Counted from the stretch's first letter, positions 32,145 to 41,221 are shown. The stretch is 64,000 nt of DNA from Hydrogenophilus thermoluteolus (GCF_003574215.1 NZ_AP018558.1:530001-594000), one strand, 5' to 3'. Numbers and translations are program-made. The notes: generated from the sequence alone by a model not told the origin.

Positions 32145-35144
32145 ATGGCTGGCGAGCTTGGGCATCTGGTTCATCTCTTCCTGCACGGCCCTCAGGCGCA
32201 ACAACCCAAAAAAGGGGCGAGCGCATCGCCACGTCCGGCGCGTGAATCGCTTGCGTTCGCGCAGCTTGAGCGCATTGCCGAAGCGCAGACCGAACCGCCA
32301 ACCGACGGCGAACGGCTGGTCTTCGACGTCGACGTAATTCACCACGAAGTGCGCTGGAGCGCGTGGCGCACCCGGGCGCACAAACGCGACGCGCACCGCC
32401 TCATCCGCGGTACCGCGGTGAGTTGGGAGGCGCGTCATCTGCTCGTTGGCTTGGAGGGCCATCTGACCCTGGCCGATCTCTACGGCCTGCTCTTTGCCGA
32501 AGCAACCCAAGTAAGTGCGATGCTTTCCGTGCCGCAGTGGCTGGGTGAGGCGCTCAAAGCGATCGTCGCAAGCGGCCGCGCCTATTGGGGCGACCACACC
32601 TACGGCCTGCCCCTGACCTGGAGCGAAACGCAACCCGTCCTGGGTTGGCAATGGCGGGAAGACGCGCGCGGCCGCTTCTGCGGCGCGTACCGCATCCCGG
32701 ACGAACTGGAAGGCTGCTTGCTGATCACCAACACCTGGCCGTGGCACTACCTCTGCCCCCGCACGCGCCGCGTCGGAGCGTTTGCGCTCCCCGAAGGAGT
32801 CTCATGGGCGCAATTTGCGCAGTTGCAGACGTTGCCCGCGATCCCGCCCGAGGTGGTCGATCCATTCGCGCGCCGCTGGCGCGAGGTGTTGCCCGCCGAA
32901 CTGCCGCCCCCCAAACCGGTAGCGCAGATCTCGGTGCCCGACGCGCCGCGTTTTCTTCTGCATCTCACCACCAGCGACGGGGGGCAGCGGCAGATCGAAC
33001 CGCAAGTGGTCTATGGCCCGGTGACGGTGTTCGCGGACGGAACGCTCAGCCACCCCTTTGGCGAAGCGGTTTTGACCGTCCCAAAACGGCGCCGCGACCG
33101 CGAACGGGTTTGGTTCGACGCGGTGGCGCTCTTTGCCGGCGAACCGCGCGCCGTGGCAACGGAGTACCGGCGCCTTACGCCGCGCTGGTCTGCTGCGCAG
33201 TGGCTCGAACTGCGTGACCAACCACCCGCTGCGTTGGCCGAGTTTGATCCCAGTATCGTCTCGGAACCCGATTTTTGGCCCGAAACGGTAGAAGCGCGCT
33301 TCACCGAAGTGAAACTCATGCCGCTTGTCGACGAACCGGACTGGTTCGAATGGCAAGGCAACGTCATCCTGGACGAATCGACGCGTGTGCCGGTGGAGAC
33401 GATCGCCGCTGAGGTTTTCGCGCGCTACGGCGCAGACGGTTGGCCCGAAGCGCTCATCTTCGATCTCCCCGGGACAACCAACCGCTGCGCGCGCGTGCCG
33501 CTCGCGCCGCTCGAACCGGTGTTGCGCGTCGCGGCGGAGTTGCTGAGCCGCGAACCCCACCGCAAAGGGCGGGCGCGCGTTTCCCGCTTCGACGTGGCGC
33601 TGCTCGAAGCGATTCCCGAACCCCTCTGGCCCGAAAAACCGCCGGCATTCGCTTCGATGCTCGACGAGCTGCACACCCACGGTGGCCCCGCGCCGGTCGA
33701 GATCCCCGCGACGCTCACCGTGGCGCTGCGTCCCTATCAGCACCAGGGTGTGGCCTGGCTGCAATTCTGGCGGCGCCATCGGCTGCACGGAATTTTGGCC
33801 GACGACATGGGGCTGGGGAAGACGCTCCAGGCGCTCACCCATCTGGAGATCGAGCGGCTTGCGGGGCGGCTCACCGCGCCGGCGCTCGTCGTCGCCCCCA
33901 CGAGCCTCATCGGCAACTGGCTGCGCGAAACGGCGCGCTTTGCCCCCGAACTGCGCGTCGCGGCGTGGCACGGCGCCGAGCGCGACAACACCCTAGCTAC
34001 GCTCGGGGCGCACCACCTGGTGGTCACCTCATACGCCTTGTTGTGGCGCGACATCGAGCGGTTGCGCGCGCAGCGCTGGTCGGTGGTGATCCTCGACGAA
34101 GCGCAGGCGATCAAGAACCCGCGTGCACGGGTGGCGCAATGTGCGCGGCAGCTCTTCGCAGAACAGCGGTTGTGCCTCACCGGCACCCCGATGGAAAACC
34201 ACCTGGGCGAACTCTGGGCGCTTTTCGATTTCCTCATGCCCGGTTTCTTGGGGCCGCGCGAATCGTTCACCCGCCACTACCGCACCCCGATCGAAAAACA
34301 CCACGACACGGAGCGCTTGGCGCTTCTGCGTCGCCGCATCCGGCCTTTTCTCCTGCGCCGCACCAAAGCGGAAGTGGCGCAGGAACTGCCGCCCAAGAGC
34401 GAAATCGTCGAAAGCGTGATCCTGGGAGAAAAACAGGCCAAAATCTATGAGGCGATCCGCATCGCGATGGAGGCGCGTGTGCGTCAGGCCCTTGCCGAAA
34501 AGGGGCTTGCGAAAAGCCAGATCACGGTACTCGACGCGCTTTTGAAACTGCGCCAGTGCTGCTGTGACCCGACACTCGTTGACGCGCCGCAGGCGAAACG
34601 GGTGGATGAGTCGGCGAAACTCGATTGGCTCGACGCCACGCTCCCAGAACTGGTGGAAGAGGGGCGCAAAGTGCTCATCTTTTCGCAATTCGTGCAGCTC
34701 CTCAAACGGGTGGAAGCGCGCCTCGCCGCGCAGGGTATCCCCTACGCGATGCTCACCGGCACCACCCGCCGCCGCGACGAGGTAGTTGCCCGCTTTCAAC
34801 GCGGCGAAGTGCCCGTCTTCCTCATCAGCCTCAAGGCAGGCGGCACCGGGCTCAACCTCACCGAGGCTGACACCGTGATCCTCCTGGATCCGTGGTGGAA
34901 CCCCGCGGTGGAAGCGCAAGCGATCGACCGCGCCCACCGCATCGGCCAGGACAAACCGGTCTTCATCTACAAACTCATCTGCGCCAACACCGTGGAAGAG
35001 CAGATCCTGAAACTGCAAGCGCAGAAAGCGGCGCTCGCGGCCGCTGCAACCGGAAGCGAAGGGCAGGGCGGCTGGACGCTCACCGAAGCGGAGATCGCCG
35101 CGCTCTTTGCGGTGACGCCGGTGGGGGGGAGAGAGGCACGGTAG
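32145..35144 (+). CDS. SNF2-family DEAD-like helicase
   Basis: 999 residues. The C-terminal half is a full SNF2 engine: Walker A DDMGLGKT (553-560), DEAQ (651-654), LTGTPMENHLGELW, KVLIFSQFVQLLK, and motif V-VI SLKAGGTGLNLTEAD...QAIDRAHRIGQ. The N-terminal 500 residues match no domain I can name. Such proteins move along double-stranded DNA; bacterial members include RapA-like transcription recyclers and defence helicases. Here there are no defence partners beyond a broken HEPN/MNT pair. The frame is open far upstream, antisense to yebC, so the start is set at the ATG beginning MAGELGHLVHLF. Confidence 0.88.
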   Translation: MAGELGHLVHLFLHGPQAQQPKKGASASPRPARESLAFAQLERIAEAQTEPPTDGERLVFDVDVIHHEVRWSAWRTRAHKRDAHRLIRGTAVSWEARHLLVGLEGHLTLADLYGLLFAEATQVSAMLSVPQWLGEALKAIVASGRAYWGDHTYGLPLTWSETQPVLGWQWREDARGRFCGAYRIPDELEGCLLITNTWPWHYLCPRTRRVGAFALPEGVSWAQFAQLQTLPAIPPEVVDPFARRWREVLPAELPPPKPVAQISVPDAPRFLLHLTTSDGGQRQIEPQVVYGPVTVFADGTLSHPFGEAVLTVPKRRRDRERVWFDAVALFAGEPRAVATEYRRLTPRWSAAQWLELRDQPPAALAEFDPSIVSEPDFWPETVEARFTEVKLMPLVDEPDWFEWQGNVILDESTRVPVETIAAEVFARYGADGWPEALIFDLPGTTNRCARVPLAPLEPVLRVAAELLSREPHRKGRARVSRFDVALLEAIPEPLWPEKPPAFASMLDELHTHGGPAPVEIPATLTVALRPYQHQGVAWLQFWRRHRLHGILADDMGLGKTLQALTHLEIERLAGRLTAPALVVAPTSLIGNWLRETARFAPELRVAAWHGAERDNTLATLGAHHLVVTSYALLWRDIERLRAQRWSVVILDEAQAIKNPRARVAQCARQLFAEQRLCLTGTPMENHLGELWALFDFLMPGFLGPRESFTRHYRTPIEKHHDTERLALLRRRIRPFLLRRTKAEVAQELPPKSEIVESVILGEKQAKIYEAIRIAMEARVRQALAEKGLAKSQITVLDALLKLRQCCCDPTLVDAPQAKRVDESAKLDWLDATLPELVEEGRKVLIFSQFVQLLKRVEARLAAQGIPYAMLTGTTRRRDEVVARFQRGEVPVFLISLKAGGTGLNLTEADTVILLDPWWNPAVEAQAIDRAHRIGQDKPVFIYKLICANTVEEQILKLQAQKAALAAAATGSEGQGGWTLTEAEIAALFAVTPVGGREAR

Positions 35145-35157
35145 TGAAACGGCAGGG

Positions 35158-35403
35158 CACACCCTCAAAGACTATCTCACCCACGAAGGGATCACCGAAC
35201 TGGTGGGCGCACGCAGCACCTTGCGCGAAGCGTTCCAACTGGGACTGATCGATGACGGCGAAGGGTGGCTGGCGATGGTCGACGCCCGCAACCGCACCAG
35301 CCACACCTACGACGAGGCGCTTGCCCACGCGATCGCCGACGCGGTGATCACCCGCTTTTATCCCCTCTTCCTGGTGCTTCAAGAGACACTTGCTGCGCGA
35401 TGA
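35158..35403 (+). pseudogene. HEPN-domain (HI0074-type) nucleotidyltransferase partner, 5' truncated
   Basis: The frame encodes TLKDYLTHEGI, ARSTLREAFQLGLIDDGE and RNRTSHTYDEALA, the second half of the HI0074 family (nucleotidyltransferase substrate-binding proteins, HEPN fold). The first helix (roughly 45-55 residues) is missing and there is no start codon with a ribosome site; the SNF2 gene ends 14 nt before the homology begins. RNRTSH keeps the R-x4-H spacing of HEPN RNases. Its stop overlaps the next start, so the pair was once an operon. Confidence 0.7.
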
Positions 35404-35762
35404 AACCGACCGCCTCTGGAACCGCACCGCCCCTTGGCGGCTTCTCTCCGGGAACGCTCGAGATGCTGCGGGCAATCCTGGCAACGGAACCGTGCGTCGT
35501 GCGCGCGATTCTTTTCGGTTCCCGCGCCAAAGGCACCCACCGCCCCGGTTCCGACATCGACTTGGCGCTCGAAGCGCCAACGCTCGACCTCTTCGCGCTG
35601 GGGCGACTCGCACGTGCGTTCGAAGAGTCCCCCTTACCGTACCAAGTCGACCTCTGCTGGCTCGACGCGGTGACGAACCCCGACCTGCGCGCCCATATAG
35701 CGCGGGTGGGGAAGGTGGTCTATGAGCGGGATGCTGTTAACAAAAGTGCGCAGGATTGTTAA
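35400..35762 (+). CDS. MNT-type nucleotidyltransferase (orphan antitoxin-like)
   Basis: 120 residues. Minimal nucleotidyltransferase core with LFGSRAKG (Gly40-Ser41) and the metal-binding SDIDLAL (Asp52, Asp54). The ATG at 35400 overlaps the stop of the truncated HEPN gene. In HEPN/MNT pairs the transferase neutralises the HEPN toxin, so an intact antitoxin beside a broken toxin is what decay would leave. It may still be expressed only if transcribed from upstream of the SNF2 end. Confidence 0.8.
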   Translation: MKPTASGTAPPLGGFSPGTLEMLRAILATEPCVVRAILFGSRAKGTHRPGSDIDLALEAPTLDLFALGRLARAFEESPLPYQVDLCWLDAVTNPDLRAHIARVGKVVYERDAVNKSAQDC

Positions 35763-35871
35763 CACGCACGACGCCTCCGCCACGCACAACACGGACGCCA
35801 CCAAGCGGTACAAAACAAAAAATCTTTTTGCAAGAAGCAATTGGCTGTTATTGCCGCTAAGCATTCGTGTT

Positions 35872-35887
35872 TGGCACGGTTATTGCT
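35872..35887 (+). promoter_or_regulatory. Sigma54 promoter of pilA
   Basis: TGGCACGGTTATTGCT matches the -24/-12 consensus TGGCACG-N4-TTGCT exactly. It lies 60 nt before the pilin start; transcription would begin near 35899. PilR, the expected activator, is encoded at 39902-41221. Confidence 0.9.
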
Positions 35888-35946
35888 TTACTCTAGGTGC
35901 GGACGCATGGGGCGTTCCGAACTGTTCTAACGCATAGGAGGTAATC

Positions 35947-36306
35947 ATGAAACGGGTACAACAGGGTTTTACCCTTATTGAGCTGATGATTGTCGTTGCG
36001 ATCATCGGGATTTTGGCGGCGGTGGCGATTCCCCAATATAGGTCTTATACGAAAAAATCAGCGGAAAATGCCTGTTTGGCGGAAGCAAAGGGCTACGCCA
36101 ATGCGATTGTGGCGGCGATAGCAAATAACGATTCGTCGCTTCTACCTAATTCAGGTACACTACCAAATACTGGTGCTTGCCAATCGTGGAACCCGACAAC
36201 AGTGACGCTCAGTGACACAACGCTCACCGGAACCCCAAGAAGCCCTGGAACAAAAACCGCGGTCTGTCAGCTTAATTCCGGTAACTGTAGCTTGAGTGGA
36301 ACGTAA
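35947..36306 (+). CDS. pilA: Type IV major pilin
   Basis: 119-residue prepilin. The leader MKRVQQG is cleaved before Phe8, and FTLIELMIVVAIIGILAAVA is the class IVa N-terminal helix with the conserved glutamate at +5. The globular part has a cysteine pair near the C-terminus (VCQLNSGNC) for the disulfide loop and ends SLSGT. Strong AGGAGG ribosome site 5 nt upstream. It is a short pilin; a sigma54 promoter, a terminator and an adjoining pilin-glycosylation gene suggest it is the major subunit. Confidence 0.95.
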   Translation: MKRVQQGFTLIELMIVVAIIGILAAVAIPQYRSYTKKSAENACLAEAKGYANAIVAAIANNDSSLLPNSGTLPNTGACQSWNPTTVTLSDTTLTGTPRSPGTKTAVCQLNSGNCSLSGT

Positions 36307-36334
36307 CCGGATTTCCCCAAGAGCTCTTCACCTG

Positions 36335-36362
36335 CAGGGTGCCGGTAGGCACCCTGTTTTTT
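36335..36362 (+). terminator. Rho-independent terminator after pilA
   Basis: 9-bp stem CAGGGTGCC/GGCACCCTG with tetraloop GGTA, then TTTTTT. It ends 14 nt before the next ORF and probably limits read-through, so pilin mRNA exceeds that of the ligase. Confidence 0.9.
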
Positions 36363-36376
36363 CTTGGTAATCAGCC

Positions 36377-38140
36377 ATGATCGACCTAAAACGGCTTTTC
36401 TGCTTGTTTGCTGTTGCCGGGGCTGTGCTGCTGCTAGGACTCGCGTTCGTCTTCCCGCTCCACCTCGCGCCATGGACAACATTCCACAACGAATTTCTTT
36501 TCGCTGCCGCGGTACTGCTGCTGGCATCGGTTCACCTGGATCACGCCCCACGTATCGATATTGCCTTCCATAGTATTTGTGCAGTTATTATACTGATGGC
36601 AGCCATGCACACGATCTGGGGGGAATCGCCGCTGGATCAGGCGTGGATATTGGGGGTATATGTTTTTATCGCGCTGCTGTCATTCCATATTGGCGCGCAG
36701 CGGAAGGATGCCAGTCATATGGACGGCATTTTTTGGGCAGTAGCGTTATCCGCGGCTCTTTCCGCGCTGATTGCGTTTTTGCAATGGGTGGGCGTTTTTG
36801 CCAAAGGGGACTGGGATCCGGCATTTTTCTTTCCCAGCCCTGGCGGGGGGCGCACTGCTTCCAATATTGCCCAAGCCAACAATTTTGGCACGCTACTGAT
36901 TCTCGGTCTCTGGAGTTGTTTGTTCTTGCTTCAGCGGGCGTATGAGCGACCGCACATGCGTCGGTTGGCGGAGTGGGCCACCGGAGGAACTCTGGTATTG
37001 CTGGTACTGGGTATATACCTGAGCGGCTCACGCACTGCAATGCTCAATTTGATTCTTGCCCCCATCTTCGTGGCAGGGTGGCTATGGATACGACAGCGCT
37101 CCATTCGATCTAAGCTACTGATTTGGACGATCGCGCCTATCGTTTTGTTGTTGGTATTGCAGGTGCTAATGCCGCCGTTGTCAGAGTGGCTTGGGTTGCC
37201 ACAACCTCCTGAGGATCGATCCCTCACCAGCGATAGTTCTCGACTGCGGTTGTGGGCGATGGTCTGGGCCAGCATTCTGGATTCCCCTTGGTGGGGGCAT
37301 GGCCTAACCGCGATGGCCGAGACGCATCTGCGTCTTAGCCCCATCTACGGTGCCTTCGACTATCGAATTGCGGCACACGCCCACAACACAGTGCTTGATT
37401 TGCTGCTCATGTTTGGTATTCCTGTGGGCGGAGCAGTTGCTGTCGGTGTGGTATGGCTGTGGTGGCGGGCATGGCGAGCGGCCCGAGAGCCGGCCCAACT
37501 GTTTGCATGGCTGATGTGCTCGGCCATGTTCGTACACGCTTTGTTGGAATATCCGTTGCACTACGGTTTTTTTCTGTGGTTGTTGTGCCTGCTTCTTGGA
37601 TATCTAGTCGGTAAGTCGGGGCAGCCGGTGACGTTGCGCCGCTCTGTGCTGACTGGCGTGATGTGGTTGGTGTTGGTTGGTACAGTTGCGTACCCCTTTT
37701 GGCGGGGGTATGTGGAGGTAGAAAAGCTCTACACCCTGCTGCGTCAGCAAGGCCCTACGGCGGTTCAGGCGGTGTTGCCGCAAGCGCACCCGTTTTCTCG
37801 TACGCTGTATCCGGGGTTGCTGGATCGGCTTAACTGGATCAGCCGTCCAAGTGCCGATATGTCTTCACTGACTGACGAGGAATTGACCGCTTTGGTCCAG
37901 GCTACACGCCGCTATCCGCTACCTGGTTTACTTTGGCGCGCAGTCCTGGCTTATGCGTACCGGGGCGATGCCGAACAGGCTGCATGGTACGGCCAACGCC
38001 TGTGCAGCATGTTCCATCCTGGTCTGTGCGAAAAGGCTGCCGAAGAATGGCCAGAACTAGGGAAAGGCCGCATAGATTGGCCGGATCTGCCATGGCATGC
38101 ATGGAGGGATGCTCAGGTATCCAGACGGGATAGCAGATGA
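36377..38140 (+). CDS. PglL/TfpO-type O-oligosaccharyltransferase (Wzy_C family)
   Basis: 587 residues with about a dozen membrane helices, the ligase periplasmic loop (SDSSRLRLWAMVWASILDSP, then WGHGLTAM and RIAAHAHNTVLDLLLMFGIP) and the C-terminal LLEYPLHYGFFLW typical of Wzy_C_2. This fold covers O-antigen ligases and protein O-glycosylation enzymes. Position directly behind the pilin gene is the known place of pilO/tfpO and favours pilin glycosylation. I call it by fold plus context. No glycan-synthesis genes are in the window. Confidence 0.82.
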   Translation: MIDLKRLFCLFAVAGAVLLLGLAFVFPLHLAPWTTFHNEFLFAAAVLLLASVHLDHAPRIDIAFHSICAVIILMAAMHTIWGESPLDQAWILGVYVFIALLSFHIGAQRKDASHMDGIFWAVALSAALSALIAFLQWVGVFAKGDWDPAFFFPSPGGGRTASNIAQANNFGTLLILGLWSCLFLLQRAYERPHMRRLAEWATGGTLVLLVLGIYLSGSRTAMLNLILAPIFVAGWLWIRQRSIRSKLLIWTIAPIVLLLVLQVLMPPLSEWLGLPQPPEDRSLTSDSSRLRLWAMVWASILDSPWWGHGLTAMAETHLRLSPIYGAFDYRIAAHAHNTVLDLLLMFGIPVGGAVAVGVVWLWWRAWRAAREPAQLFAWLMCSAMFVHALLEYPLHYGFFLWLLCLLLGYLVGKSGQPVTLRRSVLTGVMWLVLVGTVAYPFWRGYVEVEKLYTLLRQQGPTAVQAVLPQAHPFSRTLYPGLLDRLNWISRPSADMSSLTDEELTALVQATRRYPLPGLLWRAVLAYAYRGDAEQAAWYGQRLCSMFHPGLCEKAAEEWPELGKGRIDWPDLPWHAWRDAQVSRRDSR

Positions 38141-38466
38141 AGGGCTTATTTAGGTACCGCCAGCATGCCAAACGAAACATTATTCGCCGGTATTTTGAAA
38201 GGGTTTGTGTTATGGGTTGCAGGTGCCGGTGGTAGAGTGGTTACTAGCTGATTACCCAAAACAAGAGGTCTTGCCAAAGCTGCCGCTATCTCGTTTAATC
38301 AATGAGACGACCCAAAAGTGATGTTACTAGGCCTTGCCGAACCAAGTAAAGTAGGGATGCTCGCCACCGGATCCATGTGCTCAATCACCGGTTTGATTGG
38401 TCAGTGCAAAGTCGTCGCAGTCGATGTGGTGTCCATGTAAGGATCCACTTTGGCGTAGGGTCGCAT
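38141..38466. other. Intergenic stretch without a recognisable gene
   Basis: A frame ending at about 38320 reads VEWLLADYPKQEVLPKLPLS but has no start with a ribosome site, and I do not recognise it. It could be a decayed gene end. Nothing structured is seen in the rest. Confidence 0.4.
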
Positions 38467-39009
38467 TCAGGAAGCAGGCGCGGCAGAATCTGGGTCGTTA
38501 GGCTGGTGAGCCAACAAGTACGCGGCAATCAAACCGTTTGCCAAGCCAAAGAGCGTCGCTGTGGCCAGAAACACCGGTAGCAGCCACCAGAGTCCGTCGT
38601 GGGGGACGAGCCAGAGGCGAGCCAGGATCAGTTGCCCCCAGATGTGCGCCCACGCCATGAGGAGCGATGCGGTGACTGGGCCAAAGAGACGCCGCGGAAG
38701 CCGCAGCGCGACGGCAAGCGTCGCAAGGCTTGCGATCGCGCCAGCCAGCGCGAGGAAGAACCCCGGCGCGAAAAGCTGCCCCAACGCGATGCTCGCGGCG
38801 AAGACGCGCAAAAGGCTCACCCATGCCGCCGCTTGCCAGCCGTGACGCCAGCCGACCCAGAGCACGACGATGTTCGCAAGCCCCGGTTTGACTCCGGGAA
38901 TAGGCAGCGGAATCGCGGCCTCCGCAATGGAAAGCGCAATTGCCGCGGTGCTCCAGCGCGCGATGCGGCGGTCTTCCGCGGTGGGGGTGAGGTGAGCGTG
39001 TGTGGCCAA
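38467..39009 (-). CDS. Gx-transporter/heptaprenyl diphosphate synthase component I family protein
   Basis: 180-residue membrane protein with about five helices and the family signature IPLPIPGVKPGLANIVVLW near residue 35. The Pfam name (Hpre_diP_synt_I) is historical; the hydrophobic profile resembles substrate-binding subunits of ECF-type transporters, so uptake of a small molecule is more likely than catalysis. It is often found near a NusG-II-domain or ApbE-type gene, neither of which is here. Substrate unknown. Confidence 0.82.
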   Translation of the reverse strand: MATHAHLTPTAEDRRIARWSTAAIALSIAEAAIPLPIPGVKPGLANIVVLWVGWRHGWQAAAWVSLLRVFAASIALGQLFAPGFFLALAGAIASLATLAVALRLPRRLFGPVTASLLMAWAHIWGQLILARLWLVPHDGLWWLLPVFLATATLFGLANGLIAAYLLAHQPNDPDSAAPAS

Positions 39010-39056
39010 GCGTTTGGGTTTGCTATAGAATGGTTTCTGTCAAACTGTCAGTCGTA

Positions 39057-39371
39057 ATGATAGCAATGTCCCTGCGTCTTTCCGACCATTATCGGGCAAC
39101 CATCCGCGCAACCGTCAGTGAAGTGTTTGGGGCGGGGGTTCGGGTCTGGCTTTTTGGTTCTCGGGTTGACCCCACTGCGCGAGGGGGTGATATCGATTTG
39201 CTGGTGGAGTCGGCAACGCCCATTGCCGATCGCGAACGCAAGGCGTTGCGTTGTTTGGCCCGGTTGCAGATGCGGCTAGGGGAGCAACCGATCGATCTTT
39301 TGGTGCTCGATCCCTCGGTTGATCGCCTCCCGATTCATGCCGAGGCTTTACGAACAGGGAAGCTGTTGTGA
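39057..39371 (+). CDS. mntA: MntA-type nucleotidyltransferase antitoxin
   Basis: 104 residues (ATG 39057; another at 39066). Catalytic core LFGSRVD (Gly34-Ser35) and GGDIDLLVE (Asp45, Asp47). In studied MntA-HepT pairs the antitoxin transfers AMP groups to a tyrosine of the HEPN RNase and switches it off. The pair is joined by a GTGA overlap. A TATAGAAT box about 30 nt upstream may be its promoter; the divergent Gx-family gene ends its promoter region here. Confidence 0.85.
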   Translation: MIAMSLRLSDHYRATIRATVSEVFGAGVRVWLFGSRVDPTARGGDIDLLVESATPIADRERKALRCLARLQMRLGEQPIDLLVLDPSVDRLPIHAEALRTGKLL

Positions 39372-39925
39372 GTGTGGCGTTGTTGCCGGTTGATCGCTTG
39401 GTTGCTACGCTCACGATTGTTTGGCGAGAAGGGGGGCATCTTGCCTTTAGCTGGAAGCGGCTCTTCCAAGATCCGATCACTGTCGATTGGGTCAGGGGAT
39501 TAGCGGACGATTGGGAGCGAGCGGAACGGTTGGAAGCGTTCGTCTCGCGCTTTGGTCGGATGCAGGATACCATAGCCACGAAATTACTCCCCCGCTGGCT
39601 GTTGGCGATTGCCGAGACGCCAGGGAGTCAGATCGAGGTGCTCAACCGCGCCGAGCGGCTGGGGGTTTTGCCCAGTGCCGAGCAGTGGCTCGAGGTGCGT
39701 TTGTTGCGCAACCGGCTGGTTCATGAATATCTGGTCGATCCTGCGGCGTTTGCCGACGATTTGCTGCTGGCTCGCGAAGGTACGCTGCTACTCTTTGCGG
39801 TCTTCAACGCGGTTCGGGGGTTTGCCGAAACGCGCATGGGGATTGAACACACACTTTTGCCCCCATTGCTGGAGCTACCCCACGAATCACAGGGCGCGGG
39901 TTCAGAAAATACCCCATTTCCGTAA
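39368..39925 (+). CDS. hepT: HepT-like HEPN RNase toxin
   Basis: 185 residues. The HEPN RNase motif R-x4-H-x-Y is intact as RNRLVHEY: Arg114, His119 and Tyr121, the last being the position that is AMPylated in the characterised HepT. GTG start at 39368 inside the mntA stop. The N-terminal half is helical with no other domain. Its last 24 nt overlap, on the other strand, the end of pilR. With mntA it forms a complete type VII-like toxin-antitoxin pair. Confidence 0.83.
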   Translation: MSVALLPVDRLVATLTIVWREGGHLAFSWKRLFQDPITVDWVRGLADDWERAERLEAFVSRFGRMQDTIATKLLPRWLLAIAETPGSQIEVLNRAERLGVLPSAEQWLEVRLLRNRLVHEYLVDPAAFADDLLLAREGTLLLFAVFNAVRGFAETRMGIEHTLLPPLLELPHESQGAGSENTPFP

Positions 39926-41221
39926 GCGGTAGCGCAGTTGGCTCAGCGTGATGCCCAACTGCTGCGCCGCGCGCGATTGGTTGCCGCCACACGCTGCCAA
40001 CGCGGCACGCAGCCGTTCGGGGGTGAGCGGTGGCTCGTCGGCCTGAGGGGGCTGTTCCACAGGTTGGGGCTGTGCCGCAGGGTGCGCGCGGGTGCATTGG
40101 GTGAGGCACTGTGGCGTGATCGCGCCGTCACTGAGCGCGAGCGCACGGGCGAGTACGTTTTCCAGTTCGCGGACGTTGCCGGGCCAGGGTTGCTGCTGCA
40201 GCCACGCCAGCGCTTCCGGGGTGATGGGCGCCGGGGGGAGCTGGTCCCGTTCCGCGATGCGCTGGATCAGGTGTTCGGCCAAGAGCGGAATGTCCTCACG
40301 GCGCGCGGTCAGTGGCGGAAGATCGACCACCAGGACCGCCAGGCGGTAGTAGAGGTCTTCACGAAAGCGCCCTTCGGCCACTGCGGCAGCCAGATCGACG
40401 TGCGTTGCGGCAACGAATCGGACGTCCACAGGGATCTCTTCGGTGCCGCCAAGCGGGCGGATGGTGCGCTCTTGGAGCACCCTCAGGAGTTTGGGTTGGA
40501 GCGGCAGCGGCAATTCGGCCACTTCGTCCAGGAAGAGGGTGCCGCCCGCTGCGCTGGCGATGAGCCCGGTGCGGTCGCGGTGGGCGCCGGTATAGGCCCC
40601 TTTTTTGACGCCGAAGAGTTCCGCTTCGATGAGTTCTGCGGGGATCGCGCCACAGTTGACGGCAACGAACGGCCCGTGGCGGCGCGGGGAGAGGGCGTGC
40701 AGGAGGCGCGCGGTGCGCTCTTTGCCGGAACCCGAAGGCCCTTGGATGAGGACCGGCGCCAGGCTCTTCGCGAAACGGGTGATTTGTGCACGCACTGCGG
40801 TGATTGCTGCACTGGTGCCGATCAGTTGCGTCTGAGGGTCGGCCTCGTGCGATGGGGGGGGCGCTGTCGGCGCGGGTACTGCGTCGAGCAGTTTGGCCAA
40901 CCGTTCACGCGCGACCGGTTTGGTGAGGAAGTCGATCGCGCCGAGCTTGGTCGCGCGCACCGCGGTGTCGATGTCGCCGTATGCCGTGATCACGGCAACG
41001 GGAAGCTCCGGTTTTTCTTGGCTCAGTGCTTCGACAAGCTTGATCCCGTTGCCGTCGGGCAGGCGCAGGTCGGTGAGCACCAGGTCGAAGGGTTCACGGC
41101 GCGCGCGTTCGAGCCCCTCGGTGCAGGTGGCGGCGGTGGCGGCCTCCCACCCCAAGCGGGCGAGCAACCCCTTCAGGGTGAGGCGCAGATCCGGTTCGTC
41201 GTCGATGATGAGCGCACGCAT
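39902..41221 (-). CDS. pilR: Sigma54-dependent response regulator PilR
   Basis: 439 residues: a receiver (Asp7, Asp8, phosphoacceptor Asp51 in LTDLRLPDG), an AAA+ domain with Walker A GPSGSGKE (161-168), the sigma54 contact loop GAYTGA (208-213; tyrosine where phenylalanine is more common) and a Fis-type helix-turn-helix at the end (CGGNQSRAAQQLGITLSQLR). It activates pilin transcription. Assignment as PilR rather than NtrC rests on the pilS gene 2.4 kb away and the sigma54 pilA promoter. It is not adjacent to pilS and points the other way. Confidence 0.87.
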   Translation of the reverse strand: MRALIIDDEPDLRLTLKGLLARLGWEAATAATCTEGLERARREPFDLVLTDLRLPDGNGIKLVEALSQEKPELPVAVITAYGDIDTAVRATKLGAIDFLTKPVARERLAKLLDAVPAPTAPPPSHEADPQTQLIGTSAAITAVRAQITRFAKSLAPVLIQGPSGSGKERTARLLHALSPRRHGPFVAVNCGAIPAELIEAELFGVKKGAYTGAHRDRTGLIASAAGGTLFLDEVAELPLPLQPKLLRVLQERTIRPLGGTEEIPVDVRFVAATHVDLAAAVAEGRFREDLYYRLAVLVVDLPPLTARREDIPLLAEHLIQRIAERDQLPPAPITPEALAWLQQQPWPGNVRELENVLARALALSDGAITPQCLTQCTRAHPAAQPQPVEQPPQADEPPLTPERLRAALAACGGNQSRAAQQLGITLSQLRYRLRKWGIF

